Notes under the pieces: model-generated
The model's database searches: none
Seen by the model: the letters and a program-made list of their open reading frames with translations, nothing else
Told to the model about the DNA's origin: nothing
In this document: piece after piece, positions 45,328-54,834 of the stretch
How positions within the stretch are numbered: position 1 is the first letter of the stretch
Layout of the letters: each line of letters opens with the position of its first letter
Translations under genes and position numbers: made by a program
Assembly: GCF_030403505.1 (NCBI RefSeq)
Contig: NZ_JAUEMJ010000002.1
Coordinates: 124,001-188,000 of the forward strand
Source: Glycomyces tritici
GTDB lineage: Bacteria; Actinomycetota; Actinomycetes; Mycobacteriales; Micromonosporaceae
DNA length: 64,000 nucleotides
Reading direction: 5' to 3'

Positions 45328-45371
45328 CGTCTTCCGTCCTGATGTGAGGGAGGGTCGAAACATTTCGATGT

Positions 45372-45401
45372 ATTGTGAATGTTAACGGTCACTCATGTCA
45401 A
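45372..45401 (-). promoter_or_regulatory. GH51 promoter with internal palindromic operator
   Basis: On the minus strand TTGACA (45401-45396) and CACAAT (45377-45372) are 18 bases apart. Between them, and overlapping the -10, lies GTGACC-GTTAAC-ATTCAC (45392-45375), an 18-bp near-palindrome with 14 matching positions around the core GTTAAC. A LacI-type repressor bound there would block polymerase. Confidence 0.65.
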
Positions 45402-45451
45402 GGCGTCCGTGTCGGCGCGGGCCGCAGAGGTCCGAAGCGGCTTGGACGCCA

Positions 45452-45457
45452 TACAAT
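45452..45457 (+). promoter_or_regulatory. -10 box of a leaderless promoter for the ADP-ribosylglycohydrolase gene
   Basis: TACAAT is followed by six bases and then the GTG start codon at 45464, which would be the transcription start itself. No ribosome binding site is present. No good -35 was found. Confidence 0.5.
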
Positions 45458-45463
45458 CCCGGC

Positions 45464-46429
45464 GTGACTCAAGCGCTCACGCGGCACGACCGCGTCCTCG
45501 GATGCCTCATCGGCGGGGCGGTCGGCGACGCCCTCGGCTACCAGGTCGAGTTCAACCACTGGGATCGGATCAGGGAGTCGTGGGGACCGGACGGCGTCAC
45601 CGAACTCCGCCGCAACCAGATCTCCGACGACACCCAGATGACCCTCTTCACGGCCGAAGGCCTCCTCGATGCCGCACCCGGCGACGAGTTCGCGTCCGTC
45701 AAGAGCGCGTACATGCGCTGGTACGCCACGCAGAAGGAGTACCTGCCGCCCAGCGGCGCGCGGGGGCTGGCCGCCGAGCCGTGGCTCTACGACCGCCGCG
45801 CCCCCGGCAACGCGTGCCTCTCGGGGCTGCGGGCCGGCGGGGGGCCCGGCGTGAACATGGACTCGAAGGGCTGCGGCACCGTCATGCGCTCGGCCCCGTT
45901 CGGGTTCCACTCCGGACCGGAAGAGGCCTACGCGCTCGCCGAGCGGTGCTCGGCCCTCACCCACGGCCACCCGACCGCCGGAGCCTCGGCGGGCGCGTTC
46001 GCGATGATCGTGGCGCACTTGATGAACGGCGAGACGCCGCAGCGCGCGGTCTCCGCCGCGATGCTGCACCTGCGCGACGGCCTCCACCGCTCCGAGACCG
46101 CCGACGCGCTCCAGCACGCCTACCGCCTCGCCGGGAGCGTCCCGCCCGGCCCCAACACCTGCGCGCCCCTGGGCGAGGGCTGGATCGCCGAAGAGGCACT
46201 CGCCATCGCGGTCTACTGCCTGCTCGGCACCGACGACGTCCGCAAGGGCCTCACCGCCTCGGTGAGCCACAGCGGCGACTCCGACTCCACCGGCGCGATC
46301 CTCGGCAACCTCTACGGCGCCGCGTACGGCCATGCGGCCCTGCCCAGGGAGTGGAGCTCCCAAGTGGAGGGACGCGGCACGATCACGGCCCTGGCCGGCC
46401 GGTTCGCCGCCGACGCGCCGACCTCGTAG
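45464..46429 (+). CDS. ADP-ribosylglycohydrolase (DraG/ARH family)
   Basis: The 321-residue all-helical di-metal enzyme removes ADP-ribose from proteins or small molecules. Metal-site motifs: GGAVGDALGYQVEF near the N-terminus, ISDDTQMTLF and SHSGDSDSTGAILGNLYGA near the C-terminus. The GTG at 45464 (VTQALTRHDRVLG) is chosen because the open frame upstream of it contains the -10 box. No ADP-ribosyltransferase partner gene is adjacent, so the substrate cannot be told. Confidence 0.88.
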   Translation: MTQALTRHDRVLGCLIGGAVGDALGYQVEFNHWDRIRESWGPDGVTELRRNQISDDTQMTLFTAEGLLDAAPGDEFASVKSAYMRWYATQKEYLPPSGARGLAAEPWLYDRRAPGNACLSGLRAGGGPGVNMDSKGCGTVMRSAPFGFHSGPEEAYALAERCSALTHGHPTAGASAGAFAMIVAHLMNGETPQRAVSAAMLHLRDGLHRSETADALQHAYRLAGSVPPGPNTCAPLGEGWIAEEALAIAVYCLLGTDDVRKGLTASVSHSGDSDSTGAILGNLYGAAYGHAALPREWSSQVEGRGTITALAGRFAADAPTS

Positions 46430-46502
46430 GCGGGCGACGCGCGAATCGCGGGAACCGGACCCGCCGCCGAGAATGCGAACGATAATCGGAGGTGAGGAGG
46501 TG

Positions 46503-46931
46503 ATGACCATGGGCCAGGCAAGAGAGGTCCTGGACAAGCTCACCGATACCGCGATCGAGCGGCACGACGTCGACTCGGCCGTCGCTCTCTACGCTGACGA
46601 CGCCGTGCTGATGACGCCCGATGCGGGGACGGTGCGAGGACCCGAGAAGATCGCCGAGTACTGGCACCAGTTCATCGACGCGTTCCCGGACGGCCACTAC
46701 GAGACGATCGCCCAGCTCGAATCCGACGGCAAGGCGGTCGACGAGGGCTACTTCATCGGCACCAACACCGGGGCGATGACGACGCCGTCAGGCGAGCGGA
46801 TCGAGGCGACCGGGAAGCAGGTGAAGCTCCGCAGCTGCGACATCGCGGCCGTGGAGGACGGCAAGATCACCGAGCACCACCTCTACTTCGACGAATCGGA
46901 GTTCATGCGCCAGATGGGGCTGAGCAGCTGA
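46503..46931 (+). CDS. SnoaL-like / NTF2-fold protein
   Basis: A 142-residue single-domain protein of the SnoaL-like ester cyclase/NTF2 superfamily: DKLTDTAIERHDVDSAVALYADDAVLMTPDAGTVRG in parts, then IAEYWHQFIDAFPDGHYE and ITEHHLYFDESEFMRQMGL. Catalysis or ligand is unknown. Two GGAGG sequences (46488-46492 and 46496-46500) precede two possible ATGs (46503 and 46509). GATAAT at 46481-46486 is a plausible -10 box. Confidence 0.8.
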   Translation: MTMGQAREVLDKLTDTAIERHDVDSAVALYADDAVLMTPDAGTVRGPEKIAEYWHQFIDAFPDGHYETIAQLESDGKAVDEGYFIGTNTGAMTTPSGERIEATGKQVKLRSCDIAAVEDGKITEHHLYFDESEFMRQMGLSS

Positions 46932-46954
46932 TCGCCCGGTAGAGCACACGAAAT

Positions 46955-46987
46955 GACCCGGCCGGGACGTTGCGTCCCGGCCGGGTC
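46955..46987. terminator. bidirectional terminator between SnoaL-like and malic enzyme genes
   Basis: GACCCGGCCGGGACG pairs perfectly with CGTCCCGGCCGGGTC (15 bp) around a TTG loop. It is followed by GTTCG on the plus strand and CATTT on the minus strand, between convergent genes. Confidence 0.9.
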
Positions 46988-47000
46988 GTTCGCGTGCGCG

Positions 47001-48137
<1,137 letters not shown>

Positions 48138-48248
48138 TGGTCAAGCCTCATTGCTTCGATGATGATCGCCGACTCTGCGTACGCCGAGCGGATGGCTCCG
48201 GCTGAGATTTGAGTGGCTGAAGTTACAGAATGGGGATTGCCCAGGCGG

Positions 48249-50294
48249 TCAGTGTAGCTCAGCGGTGACCAGCATTCGGACAGCGGCGGCGATCCAGGCG
48301 GCGCATTTCGCCGGGTCGTCCTCCGCTGCCAACGCCTTGGACAGGTGCACGAAATCGCTTGCAGCCCTGTGGAGTCCGACCCGTTCGAGGTCGGCGGCGG
48401 CGGCCTCCACACGGCGGCGGGACGGTTCGCGGGCGCCGCGCAGGCCCTGGTGCGCGAGATCGGCGCACACGGTGAGCGCGTCCTCGACCGCGGCGGCGAC
48501 CGGGTCGGTCGCGGCGTTCGCGCCGGCGGCGGCCAGCTCGGCGGTGTCGTCCCCGGGGGCGAAGTCGGGGACCACCGGGCCGTCAGCGGTGAGCAGCGCG
48601 GTGGGCTCGACGATGAGCACGCCGCGGTGGCGCTGCACGTGCCCGGCGACGGCGGTGACGCCCTTGAGCAGGGCCTTCTCGGCGGCTTCGAGCGCGCCGG
48701 GCGCGGCTACGCGGTGCGGGACGCGCAGGATCGCCGAACCGCCCTTCGGGGCGGCGATGCGGGCTTCGAGGCACTGCGAGGCGGGGTCGTAGCCGAGGAG
48801 CTCGACGTCCTCGACGGCGATCACGCGCAGGGACTCGGCGGCCACGCGCGGGCGCACGAGCGCCGGCGGGCGGGCGGCGAGCTCCTCGGCGAGGGCGTCG
48901 AGGTCGGTGGCGCGCAATGAGTCCGGGAGGTCGTTCCAGGCCAGGCCGAGCGGCAGGACCTGGGTCTTGGCGAGGCGGCCGGTGCCGAGCTTGAGCGCGC
49001 GGGCCGCCGTGCGGGAGGCGGCCTCGGTGACCGTGTTGCCCGCGGCCAGCGCGCCGATCTTGCATCCGGCGAGGCGCTTCGCGGCGATCTCGGCCCCGGT
49101 GAGGGTGGCGTCCTGCGGAACGGGCCAGTCGCGCTGGACCGCCAGGACCATGCCGGTCTCGGGCTGGGCCAGGTAGATCTCGAGGGCGCGGGTGTCGCCC
49201 GCGGCGGTGACGCGGGCGCCGAGGCCGGTCAGGCGCACGAGGGTGAGGGGGGTGGCGGCGGCCTCCTCGCTGCCGAGGACCTGGGCGGTCGGGGTGCCTG
49301 CGGAGTGTCGGGCGGCGCGGGAGCGGGCGGGGAGTTCGGCGAGGAGGGCGGCGAGGCGCTGGGGGTCGTAGGCGGCGGAGCGGTCCTCGTAGCGTTCGAG
49401 CTGCTCTATGAGGTCGTCGACGGCGCCGGCGGGCCAGTGGGCGCGGCGGCGGGTGAGGGATTTGGATTCGCGCTGGAGGGCGGCGCGCAGGACGCCGTCG
49501 GCGCCGACCGCGCCGTCGAGGAGGACCCGTTCGGCGAGGGCGAGGGCGTCCTCGAGGGCGTCGGCGGCGGTGCCGCCGCCGACGCTGACGGTGGTCGGGG
49601 GTTCGGGTGCGGTGCCGTCGAGGGCGGTGCCCGCAACGGTGGCGCTCTCAGACTCGGCGCCGTCTGGTGCGGTGCTCTCCAGGGCCGCGCGGAAGGCCCA
49701 GACGGCGAGGACGATCGCGGTGTCGCGGGCGGGGCCGGTGGCGTCGGTGTGGACGTAGCCGAGGCCGGGGACGAGGAACGTCACGGTCGCCGCGGGGAGC
49801 TCGGCGGCGGCGGGGCGGTCGGGGCCGGGCCAGGTGAGGCGGGCGGTGTAGCCGGCGCGGCGGGTCTGCTCGGCGGCTTTGAGGGCGTGGTGGCCGAGGA
49901 CTTCGCGGAGCGCTTCGTCGGTGATGGCGGCGGGGTTCGCGATCGGTCCGGCGGGCTCGGGGGCGGCGTCGGCGGTGGTGTCGGGATCGGCCGGTTCGGT
50001 TGCGGGCGCTTCCTGCACGCGCTGGTAGGCGAGGACGGCGCCGACGCGGTGGCGGCATTTGCCGGTGGCGCCGCAGGTGCAGGTGGCGGCTTCGAGGCCG
50101 CCCGCGGCCGGGAGCGCGGCTTCGGCGCCGTCGGGGAAGACGGCGGTGAGGGTGCCGTCGTCGGCGAGCGCCACTTCGGGGACGGTCCCGGCGTCGAGGT
50201 CCTTGGCGGCGCGTTTGACGAGGCCGCGGTTGGCCAGGGCCGCAAGGGCGTCCGTGGTGAGGGCGAGGAGGTCGTGCCTGGGTTCCGCGGTCAC
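48249..50294 (-). CDS. SWIM zinc-finger protein of the MoxR-DUF5682-VWA-SWIM operon
   Basis: A 681-residue protein with a SWIM zinc finger near the N-terminus (C72, C74, C80, H82: CTCGATGKCRH), followed by about 590 residues of mostly helical, Ala-rich sequence without another recognised domain. SWIM fingers bind nucleic acid or protein. The position at the end of moxR-DUF5682-VWA and the architecture correspond to E. coli YehQ. The GTG at 50294 overlaps the VWA stop by four bases, which fixes the start; the open frame continues far upstream as a shadow of the VWA and DUF5682 genes. Confidence 0.88.
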   Translation of the reverse strand: MTAEPRHDLLALTTDALAALANRGLVKRAAKDLDAGTVPEVALADDGTLTAVFPDGAEAALPAAGGLEAATCTCGATGKCRHRVGAVLAYQRVQEAPATEPADPDTTADAAPEPAGPIANPAAITDEALREVLGHHALKAAEQTRRAGYTARLTWPGPDRPAAAELPAATVTFLVPGLGYVHTDATGPARDTAIVLAVWAFRAALESTAPDGAESESATVAGTALDGTAPEPPTTVSVGGGTAADALEDALALAERVLLDGAVGADGVLRAALQRESKSLTRRRAHWPAGAVDDLIEQLERYEDRSAAYDPQRLAALLAELPARSRAARHSAGTPTAQVLGSEEAAATPLTLVRLTGLGARVTAAGDTRALEIYLAQPETGMVLAVQRDWPVPQDATLTGAEIAAKRLAGCKIGALAAGNTVTEAASRTAARALKLGTGRLAKTQVLPLGLAWNDLPDSLRATDLDALAEELAARPPALVRPRVAAESLRVIAVEDVELLGYDPASQCLEARIAAPKGGSAILRVPHRVAAPGALEAAEKALLKGVTAVAGHVQRHRGVLIVEPTALLTADGPVVPDFAPGDDTAELAAAGANAATDPVAAAVEDALTVCADLAHQGLRGAREPSRRRVEAAAADLERVGLHRAASDFVHLSKALAAEDDPAKCAAWIAAAVRMLVTAELH

Positions 50295-51460
50295 GTGCCG
50301 AGCCTTTCCGCAACGAATTCGACCAGGTGGGAGGGGGTCATGGCGCCGACGTGGGCGCCGACGTCGGCGAGGCGGGCGGCCATCTGGTGGTCGAAGATCG
50401 GGTTCGCGTCCTCGTCGAGGGCGGCGAGGCCGAGCACCTGGGTGCCCTGCTCGCACAGCTGCTTGACGAGGTGCACGAGCCGGGCTTCGCTGCCGCCTTC
50501 GTAGAAGTCGCTGATGAGGGCCACGATGGAGCGGCGCGGGTTGTCGATGAGCCCGGCGCCGTACTCGACGGCGCGGGCGATGTCGGTGCCGCCGCCGAGC
50601 TGGACCTTCATGAGCAGTTCCACCGGGTCGTCCACATCGGAGGTCATGTCGACCACCGCGGTGTCGAACGCGACCAGGTGGGTCGTGAGGCCCGGGAGGG
50701 CGTAGAGGCAGGCGGCCGTGACGGCCGAGTGGATCACCGAGCCGGTCATGGACCCGGACTGGTCGACCAGGAGCACCAGCTGCCACTGCTCGAGCCGCTT
50801 GGAGGTGCGCGAGTGGAACTGCGGGCGCTCGATGGCGACGCGGCGCTCCTCGGGCTGGTAGTGCTTGAGGTTGGCGCGCAGCGTGCGCTTGAGGTCGAAG
50901 TCGCGCGAGCGCCGGTGCCAGCTGGGCTTGCGGGTGCGGCTGCCGGTGAAGACGGTGCGCACCTGCACGGAGAGCTTCTCGACCAGGCGCTGCACGACCT
51001 CCTCGACGATGCGGCGGGCGGCGGCGAGCACCTGCGGGTTCATGAGGTGCTTGGTGCGCAGGACGGCTTTGAGGAGTGAGGGGCTCGGTTCGATGCGCTC
51101 CAGCACGTCGGGGTTGGTGAGGACGTCGTGGATCTCGTAGCGCTCGATGGCGTCGCGCTCGAGCCGCTCGATGGTCTCCTTGGGGAAGAGCCGGTGGATG
51201 CCGTCGAGCCAGTCCACAGTGGTGAGCTGCGAGGGCGAGTCGTCCGCGCCGCGCGAGTCGTCGCCGCGGGCGCCGCCGCGGCGCACGCCGCGCTTGCCGA
51301 GGTCGTCGTCGCGGCTGTAGAGCCAGTCGAGGGCGGCGTCGCGCTGGGCGTTCTCGTCGCTGAGGCCGCCGGTGCGGCTCTCGGCGGCGGGCCCGAGGAT
51401 GAGCCGCCAGCGTTCGAGGTCGGCTCCGTGGTGCTGGGCACCGTTGTGCTGGTCCCCCAT
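50291..51460 (-). CDS. VWA-domain protein of the MoxR operon
   Basis: A 389-residue cytosolic protein with a helical N-terminal half (about 1-220) and a C-terminal von Willebrand A domain. The metal-ion site is intact: DQSGS at 233-237, the GGGTD loop at 289-293 and D318 in LISDF. VWA proteins act as adaptors that link MoxR AAA+ ATPases to their targets. It is the counterpart of E. coli YehP. The ATG shares one base with the DUF5682 stop (TGATG). Confidence 0.9.
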   Translation of the reverse strand: MGDQHNGAQHHGADLERWRLILGPAAESRTGGLSDENAQRDAALDWLYSRDDDLGKRGVRRGGARGDDSRGADDSPSQLTTVDWLDGIHRLFPKETIERLERDAIERYEIHDVLTNPDVLERIEPSPSLLKAVLRTKHLMNPQVLAAARRIVEEVVQRLVEKLSVQVRTVFTGSRTRKPSWHRRSRDFDLKRTLRANLKHYQPEERRVAIERPQFHSRTSKRLEQWQLVLLVDQSGSMTGSVIHSAVTAACLYALPGLTTHLVAFDTAVVDMTSDVDDPVELLMKVQLGGGTDIARAVEYGAGLIDNPRRSIVALISDFYEGGSEARLVHLVKQLCEQGTQVLGLAALDEDANPIFDHQMAARLADVGAHVGAMTPSHLVEFVAERLGT

Positions 51461-53727
51461 CAGGACTCTCCTCCGAATACGAGGCCTTCGCGGGCGAGGG
51501 CGGTGTCGACGCGGGCTTCCAGGGCCATGGCGGCCGCCATGGCGACCGGGTCGACCGCGAGCTTCCTGGTGAGGTCGCGGGCGTTCCCGCCGCCTCGTGC
51601 GTCGACGAGGCGTTCGGCGATGAGGCCCCGCTCGCGGGGCGGGAACGTCGCGAAGGCCTGGCGCAGGGCGGGCAGGGCGGTGAGGAACTCGTCCTCGTTG
51701 AGATCGGCGACGAGTTCGTCCACAGCGGACACGACGCCCTGCTCCTCGGCGAGGACCTCTTCGCGGGCCACGGCGAAGAGCCCGGCGAGCCAGTCGCCGA
51801 GGCGGACCGGGTCGGCCACCCCTGTGGCGGCTTCGGCCGCGTTCGCGGGCGCGCCGAGGGCCCAGGCGAGGCCGAGGGCCGCGCCGCGCAGGTCCGGCGG
51901 GGCGAGCCCGTCGGTCGCGATCCGTTGGGCCGCACCGGCGACGGACGACGCCGGCGGCGTGAGCCCGGGCGCGTGGCGCACGGCGTCGCGCAGGGCCCGC
52001 ATCGCCAGGAGGCGGCCGGTGTCGGCCGGGCCGGGACCCGCGTGGAGTCCTTCGGCGAGCCACAGGATGCGGTTCGCGCACGCGGTGACCACCGCGGCGT
52101 ACAGGGCGCTGCCGGCGGTGCCGAAGAGGTGGTCGTGGCGCCACAGCGCGAGCACCGTGGCGAGCGCCGGACCGACCTCGCCGAGGTCGCCGCTGTCGTC
52201 CACGGCGGCTTCGACGGAGGCGCCCAGGCGGTCGGTGAGGTGCGCCCGGCCGCACAGGGCCGCGTCGAAGAGCATGGCGGCCAGGGCGTCGAGCGCCCCT
52301 TCGGCGTCGGCGCGCTGCTCGAGCACGGTCTGGGCGGCGTCGCCGAGGGTCGCGCCGAGCGCGCCGGACTCGATGAGCACCGGCAGGCGGTCGGCGCTCG
52401 GCTTGAGCGTCCACTGCTCCTCGGCCGTGACGTCGGCGCCGGCCGTCGGGCCCGCGACGCGGCGGACCCCGGGCAGGCGCAGCAGCCGCATGCAGTGCAG
52501 GGCGCGGCTGCGCTCGAGGTCCTTCGGTTTGGCGAGGTCGAGTCGCAGCGCGCCCTCGCCGTCGAGGCCCAGGCGGGCCATCTCGGCCTCGGCGTCGTCC
52601 ACGAGCGGCGGCCGGGGCGTGTCCGGGTGCAGGCGGCCCACGCGCTCGCCGGTGAGGGCCGCGGTCATCTCGACCACGACCGGATGCGTTCCGGCGGTGA
52701 GGGAACCGCGGCGCGTCCACGGCAGCGGCTGCTCGAGGTCGTCGCTGATGAGGGCGCTGGCCAGGCCGTCGAGGAGGTCGGTGCGGCCGGGCCGCCCGTG
52801 GCCGCGCAGGCGCGCGAGCCCTTCGGTGAGGCTCCGCGCCCCGATGAGGTCCGAAGTGGAGACGTGAAGGCCGCGCTCGCGCAGGCGGCGCGTGATCCGC
52901 TGCACGAGCGTGGCCGCCGCCTCCTCCGGACCGGCCTCCCAGAGGCGCTGGTAGTACTCGGGCGAGGGCATCCCGGACTGGTATCCGGCGAACGCGTCGA
53001 GGCGCTTGAACGAGTAGGGCACGAGGTAGCCGCCGGTCTCGGTGCCCTCAGGCGGTGCGGGGAGGTCGGGGAGCGCGGTGTCGCCCGCTTCGGCGAGACG
53101 GCGCAGCGCGGGGGCGTGGAAGCCGCCGCAGACGACGAGCACCGGCCCCTCGGTCTCCGCGAGCGTCGCGCGGATCCATTGGGCCATATACGCTTCGCGC
53201 GCATTGTCGTGGCCGTCCGCGTCGGCCTCGCCGCGCACGAGGTCGAAGTACTGGTCGAGCCGCTCGGTCAGGCCCTCGGTCTCGGCGACCTCGACGAGGT
53301 GGTCCCAGAGGGCGTCCACGTTGTCGACCGCGAGCGCGCGGCAGAGCCGGTCGGTCGCGTCGGTGTAGCGGCGCTCGGCGTCCGAGTAGCGGTTCTCGAC
53401 GCCGTCGAAGGCCCGGTGCCAGGCGGGCAGGTCGATGAACCGCACCTCGGCGCCCGATCGGCGCCCCTCGGTGAGGGCGACCCACTCGGGCGAGTAGTCG
53501 CACATCGGCGCCCACGTGCGACGCACCGCGAGGTCGGTGCTGGCGTACGAGTAGATCGCCACGGGCAGTTCGTGCTCCAGGGCGAGCTCGTCGAGGCGGT
53601 CGTTGAAGTCCGCCGGGCCCTCGATGAGCACGGCCGCGGGCCGCAGCTCCTCGATGCGCGCGGCGACGAGGCGGGCGCAGGCGGGCGAGTGGTGCCGCAC
53701 GCCCTGGACGTGGAGGCGCTCGATCAT
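51460..53727 (-). CDS. DUF5682 family protein
   Basis: A 755-residue protein of unknown function, the counterpart of E. coli YehM. The N-terminal part contains VRHHSPACA (10-18), LIEGPADFNDR (35-44) and VVCGGFHAPAL (198-208). The spacing of these His and Glu motifs resembles the EreA/ChaN/TraB-like fold of putative metallohydrolases, but that is an inference. The C-terminal 450 residues are helical and Ala-rich with no recognised domain. The ATG overlaps the MoxR gene stop by four bases. Confidence 0.85.
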   Translation of the reverse strand: MIERLHVQGVRHHSPACARLVAARIEELRPAAVLIEGPADFNDRLDELALEHELPVAIYSYASTDLAVRRTWAPMCDYSPEWVALTEGRRSGAEVRFIDLPAWHRAFDGVENRYSDAERRYTDATDRLCRALAVDNVDALWDHLVEVAETEGLTERLDQYFDLVRGEADADGHDNAREAYMAQWIRATLAETEGPVLVVCGGFHAPALRRLAEAGDTALPDLPAPPEGTETGGYLVPYSFKRLDAFAGYQSGMPSPEYYQRLWEAGPEEAAATLVQRITRRLRERGLHVSTSDLIGARSLTEGLARLRGHGRPGRTDLLDGLASALISDDLEQPLPWTRRGSLTAGTHPVVVEMTAALTGERVGRLHPDTPRPPLVDDAEAEMARLGLDGEGALRLDLAKPKDLERSRALHCMRLLRLPGVRRVAGPTAGADVTAEEQWTLKPSADRLPVLIESGALGATLGDAAQTVLEQRADAEGALDALAAMLFDAALCGRAHLTDRLGASVEAAVDDSGDLGEVGPALATVLALWRHDHLFGTAGSALYAAVVTACANRILWLAEGLHAGPGPADTGRLLAMRALRDAVRHAPGLTPPASSVAGAAQRIATDGLAPPDLRGAALGLAWALGAPANAAEAATGVADPVRLGDWLAGLFAVAREEVLAEEQGVVSAVDELVADLNEDEFLTALPALRQAFATFPPRERGLIAERLVDARGGGNARDLTRKLAVDPVAMAAAMALEARVDTALAREGLVFGGES

Positions 53728-54821
53728 CCCGGCAGCAGGTTCCGCGCCTGGTACAGCGACTCCCAGTGCGGGCCTTTGCGTTTGGGGGCCTTCTGCTCGA
53801 GGTAGCGGCGCAGGCGCGCGAGGTCTTCGGCGTTGTCCTTCGCCGCGGCCCCGGCCATGCAGTCCACGATGTCCCCGGCGACGGCGGTGCCGCCGCGCAG
53901 GTACCAGGCCTTGATGCCCACCGCGTGCGCGACAGAGACGGCCTCGGCGGTGGACATGACCGCCTGCGGGCGGCCCGAGTTCGCGTCCCCGGTGCGCAGG
54001 TCGCGGAAGACCCGCACGAGCACTTCGAGCACGTCCCGGGACGGCGGCGCGGGCACGCCCGAGCGCGCCAGGGCCGCCGAGGCCTCGGCCTCGACCAGGT
54101 CGAGCTCGGTCTTGAAGTCGGCGATCGGGAAGACGGTCTCGAAGTTGAAGCGGCGCTTGAGGGCCGCGCTCATCTCGTTCACGCCGCGGTCGCGGGTGTT
54201 GGCGGTGGCGATGATGTTGAAGCCCTCGCGGGCGAAGACCATCGAGTCGCCTTCGAGCTCGGGGATGGCGAGCACCCGGTCGGACAGGGGCGAGAGCAGC
54301 GAGTCCTGCACTTCGAGCGGGCAGCGGGTGATCTCCTCGAACCGCACGACCCGCCCCTCGGACATGCCGCGCAGCAGCGGCGCGGGCACGAGGGCGCGCT
54401 GCGTGGGGCCTTCCGAGACGAGCAGGGAGTAGTTCCAGGAGTAGGCGATCTGGTCCTCCGTGGTGGAGGCGCCGCCTTGGATCGTGAGGGTCGAGTCGCC
54501 GGAGACGGCGGCCGCGATGAGCTCGGACAGCAGCGACTTCGCCGTGCCGGGCTCGCCCACGAGCATGAGGCCGCGGTTGGTGGCGAGCGTGACGAGCGCG
54601 CGGTCGATGAGCGAGGGGTCGCCCACGAACTTGCGGCTGACGCCGCGCGACTCCTCGCCCACGATGAACGTGCGGGCGGCCTGGAGGCTCAGGGCCCACC
54701 CGGGCGGTCGGGGCGACTCGTCCTCGGCGGCGAGCTTCGCGAGCTCGGTCGCGTAGCGGTGCTCGGCCGGCGGGCGCTGGACTTTCGGTGCGGCGGCTGT
54801 GCTCACAAGTTCAGTGGTCAT
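53724..54821 (-). CDS. MoxR-family AAA+ ATPase
   Basis: A 365-residue AAA+ ATPase of the YehL-like MoxR group, a presumed chaperone or remodelling machine. Visible: Walker A GEPGTAKS (89-96), Walker B VVRFEEI, sensor 1 IIATANTRDRGVNEMS, arginine finger region ALKRRFNFE and a C-terminal lid. The ATG at 54821 lies 13 bases after the stop of DUF4132 protein 1, so both are probably transcribed together. The next three genes overlap by one to four bases each. Confidence 0.92.
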   Translation of the reverse strand: MTTELVSTAAAPKVQRPPAEHRYATELAKLAAEDESPRPPGWALSLQAARTFIVGEESRGVSRKFVGDPSLIDRALVTLATNRGLMLVGEPGTAKSLLSELIAAAVSGDSTLTIQGGASTTEDQIAYSWNYSLLVSEGPTQRALVPAPLLRGMSEGRVVRFEEITRCPLEVQDSLLSPLSDRVLAIPELEGDSMVFAREGFNIIATANTRDRGVNEMSAALKRRFNFETVFPIADFKTELDLVEAEASAALARSGVPAPPSRDVLEVLVRVFRDLRTGDANSGRPQAVMSTAEAVSVAHAVGIKAWYLRGGTAVAGDIVDCMAGAAAKDNAEDLARLRRYLEQKAPKRKGPHWESLYQARNLLPG

Positions 54822-54834
54822 GGCGGCTTTCTGC

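Noticed and set aside
42757..45342. 861-codon plus-strand frame opposite the GH51 gene
   Set aside because: Valine/Gly/Asp-rich shadow; the minus strand encodes a complete GH51 enzyme with catalytic residues.
48249..51935. 1228-codon minus frame as one giant SWIM protein
   Set aside because: The first 540 codons are a shadow of the VWA and DUF5682 genes. The GTGA overlap at 50294 marks the true start.
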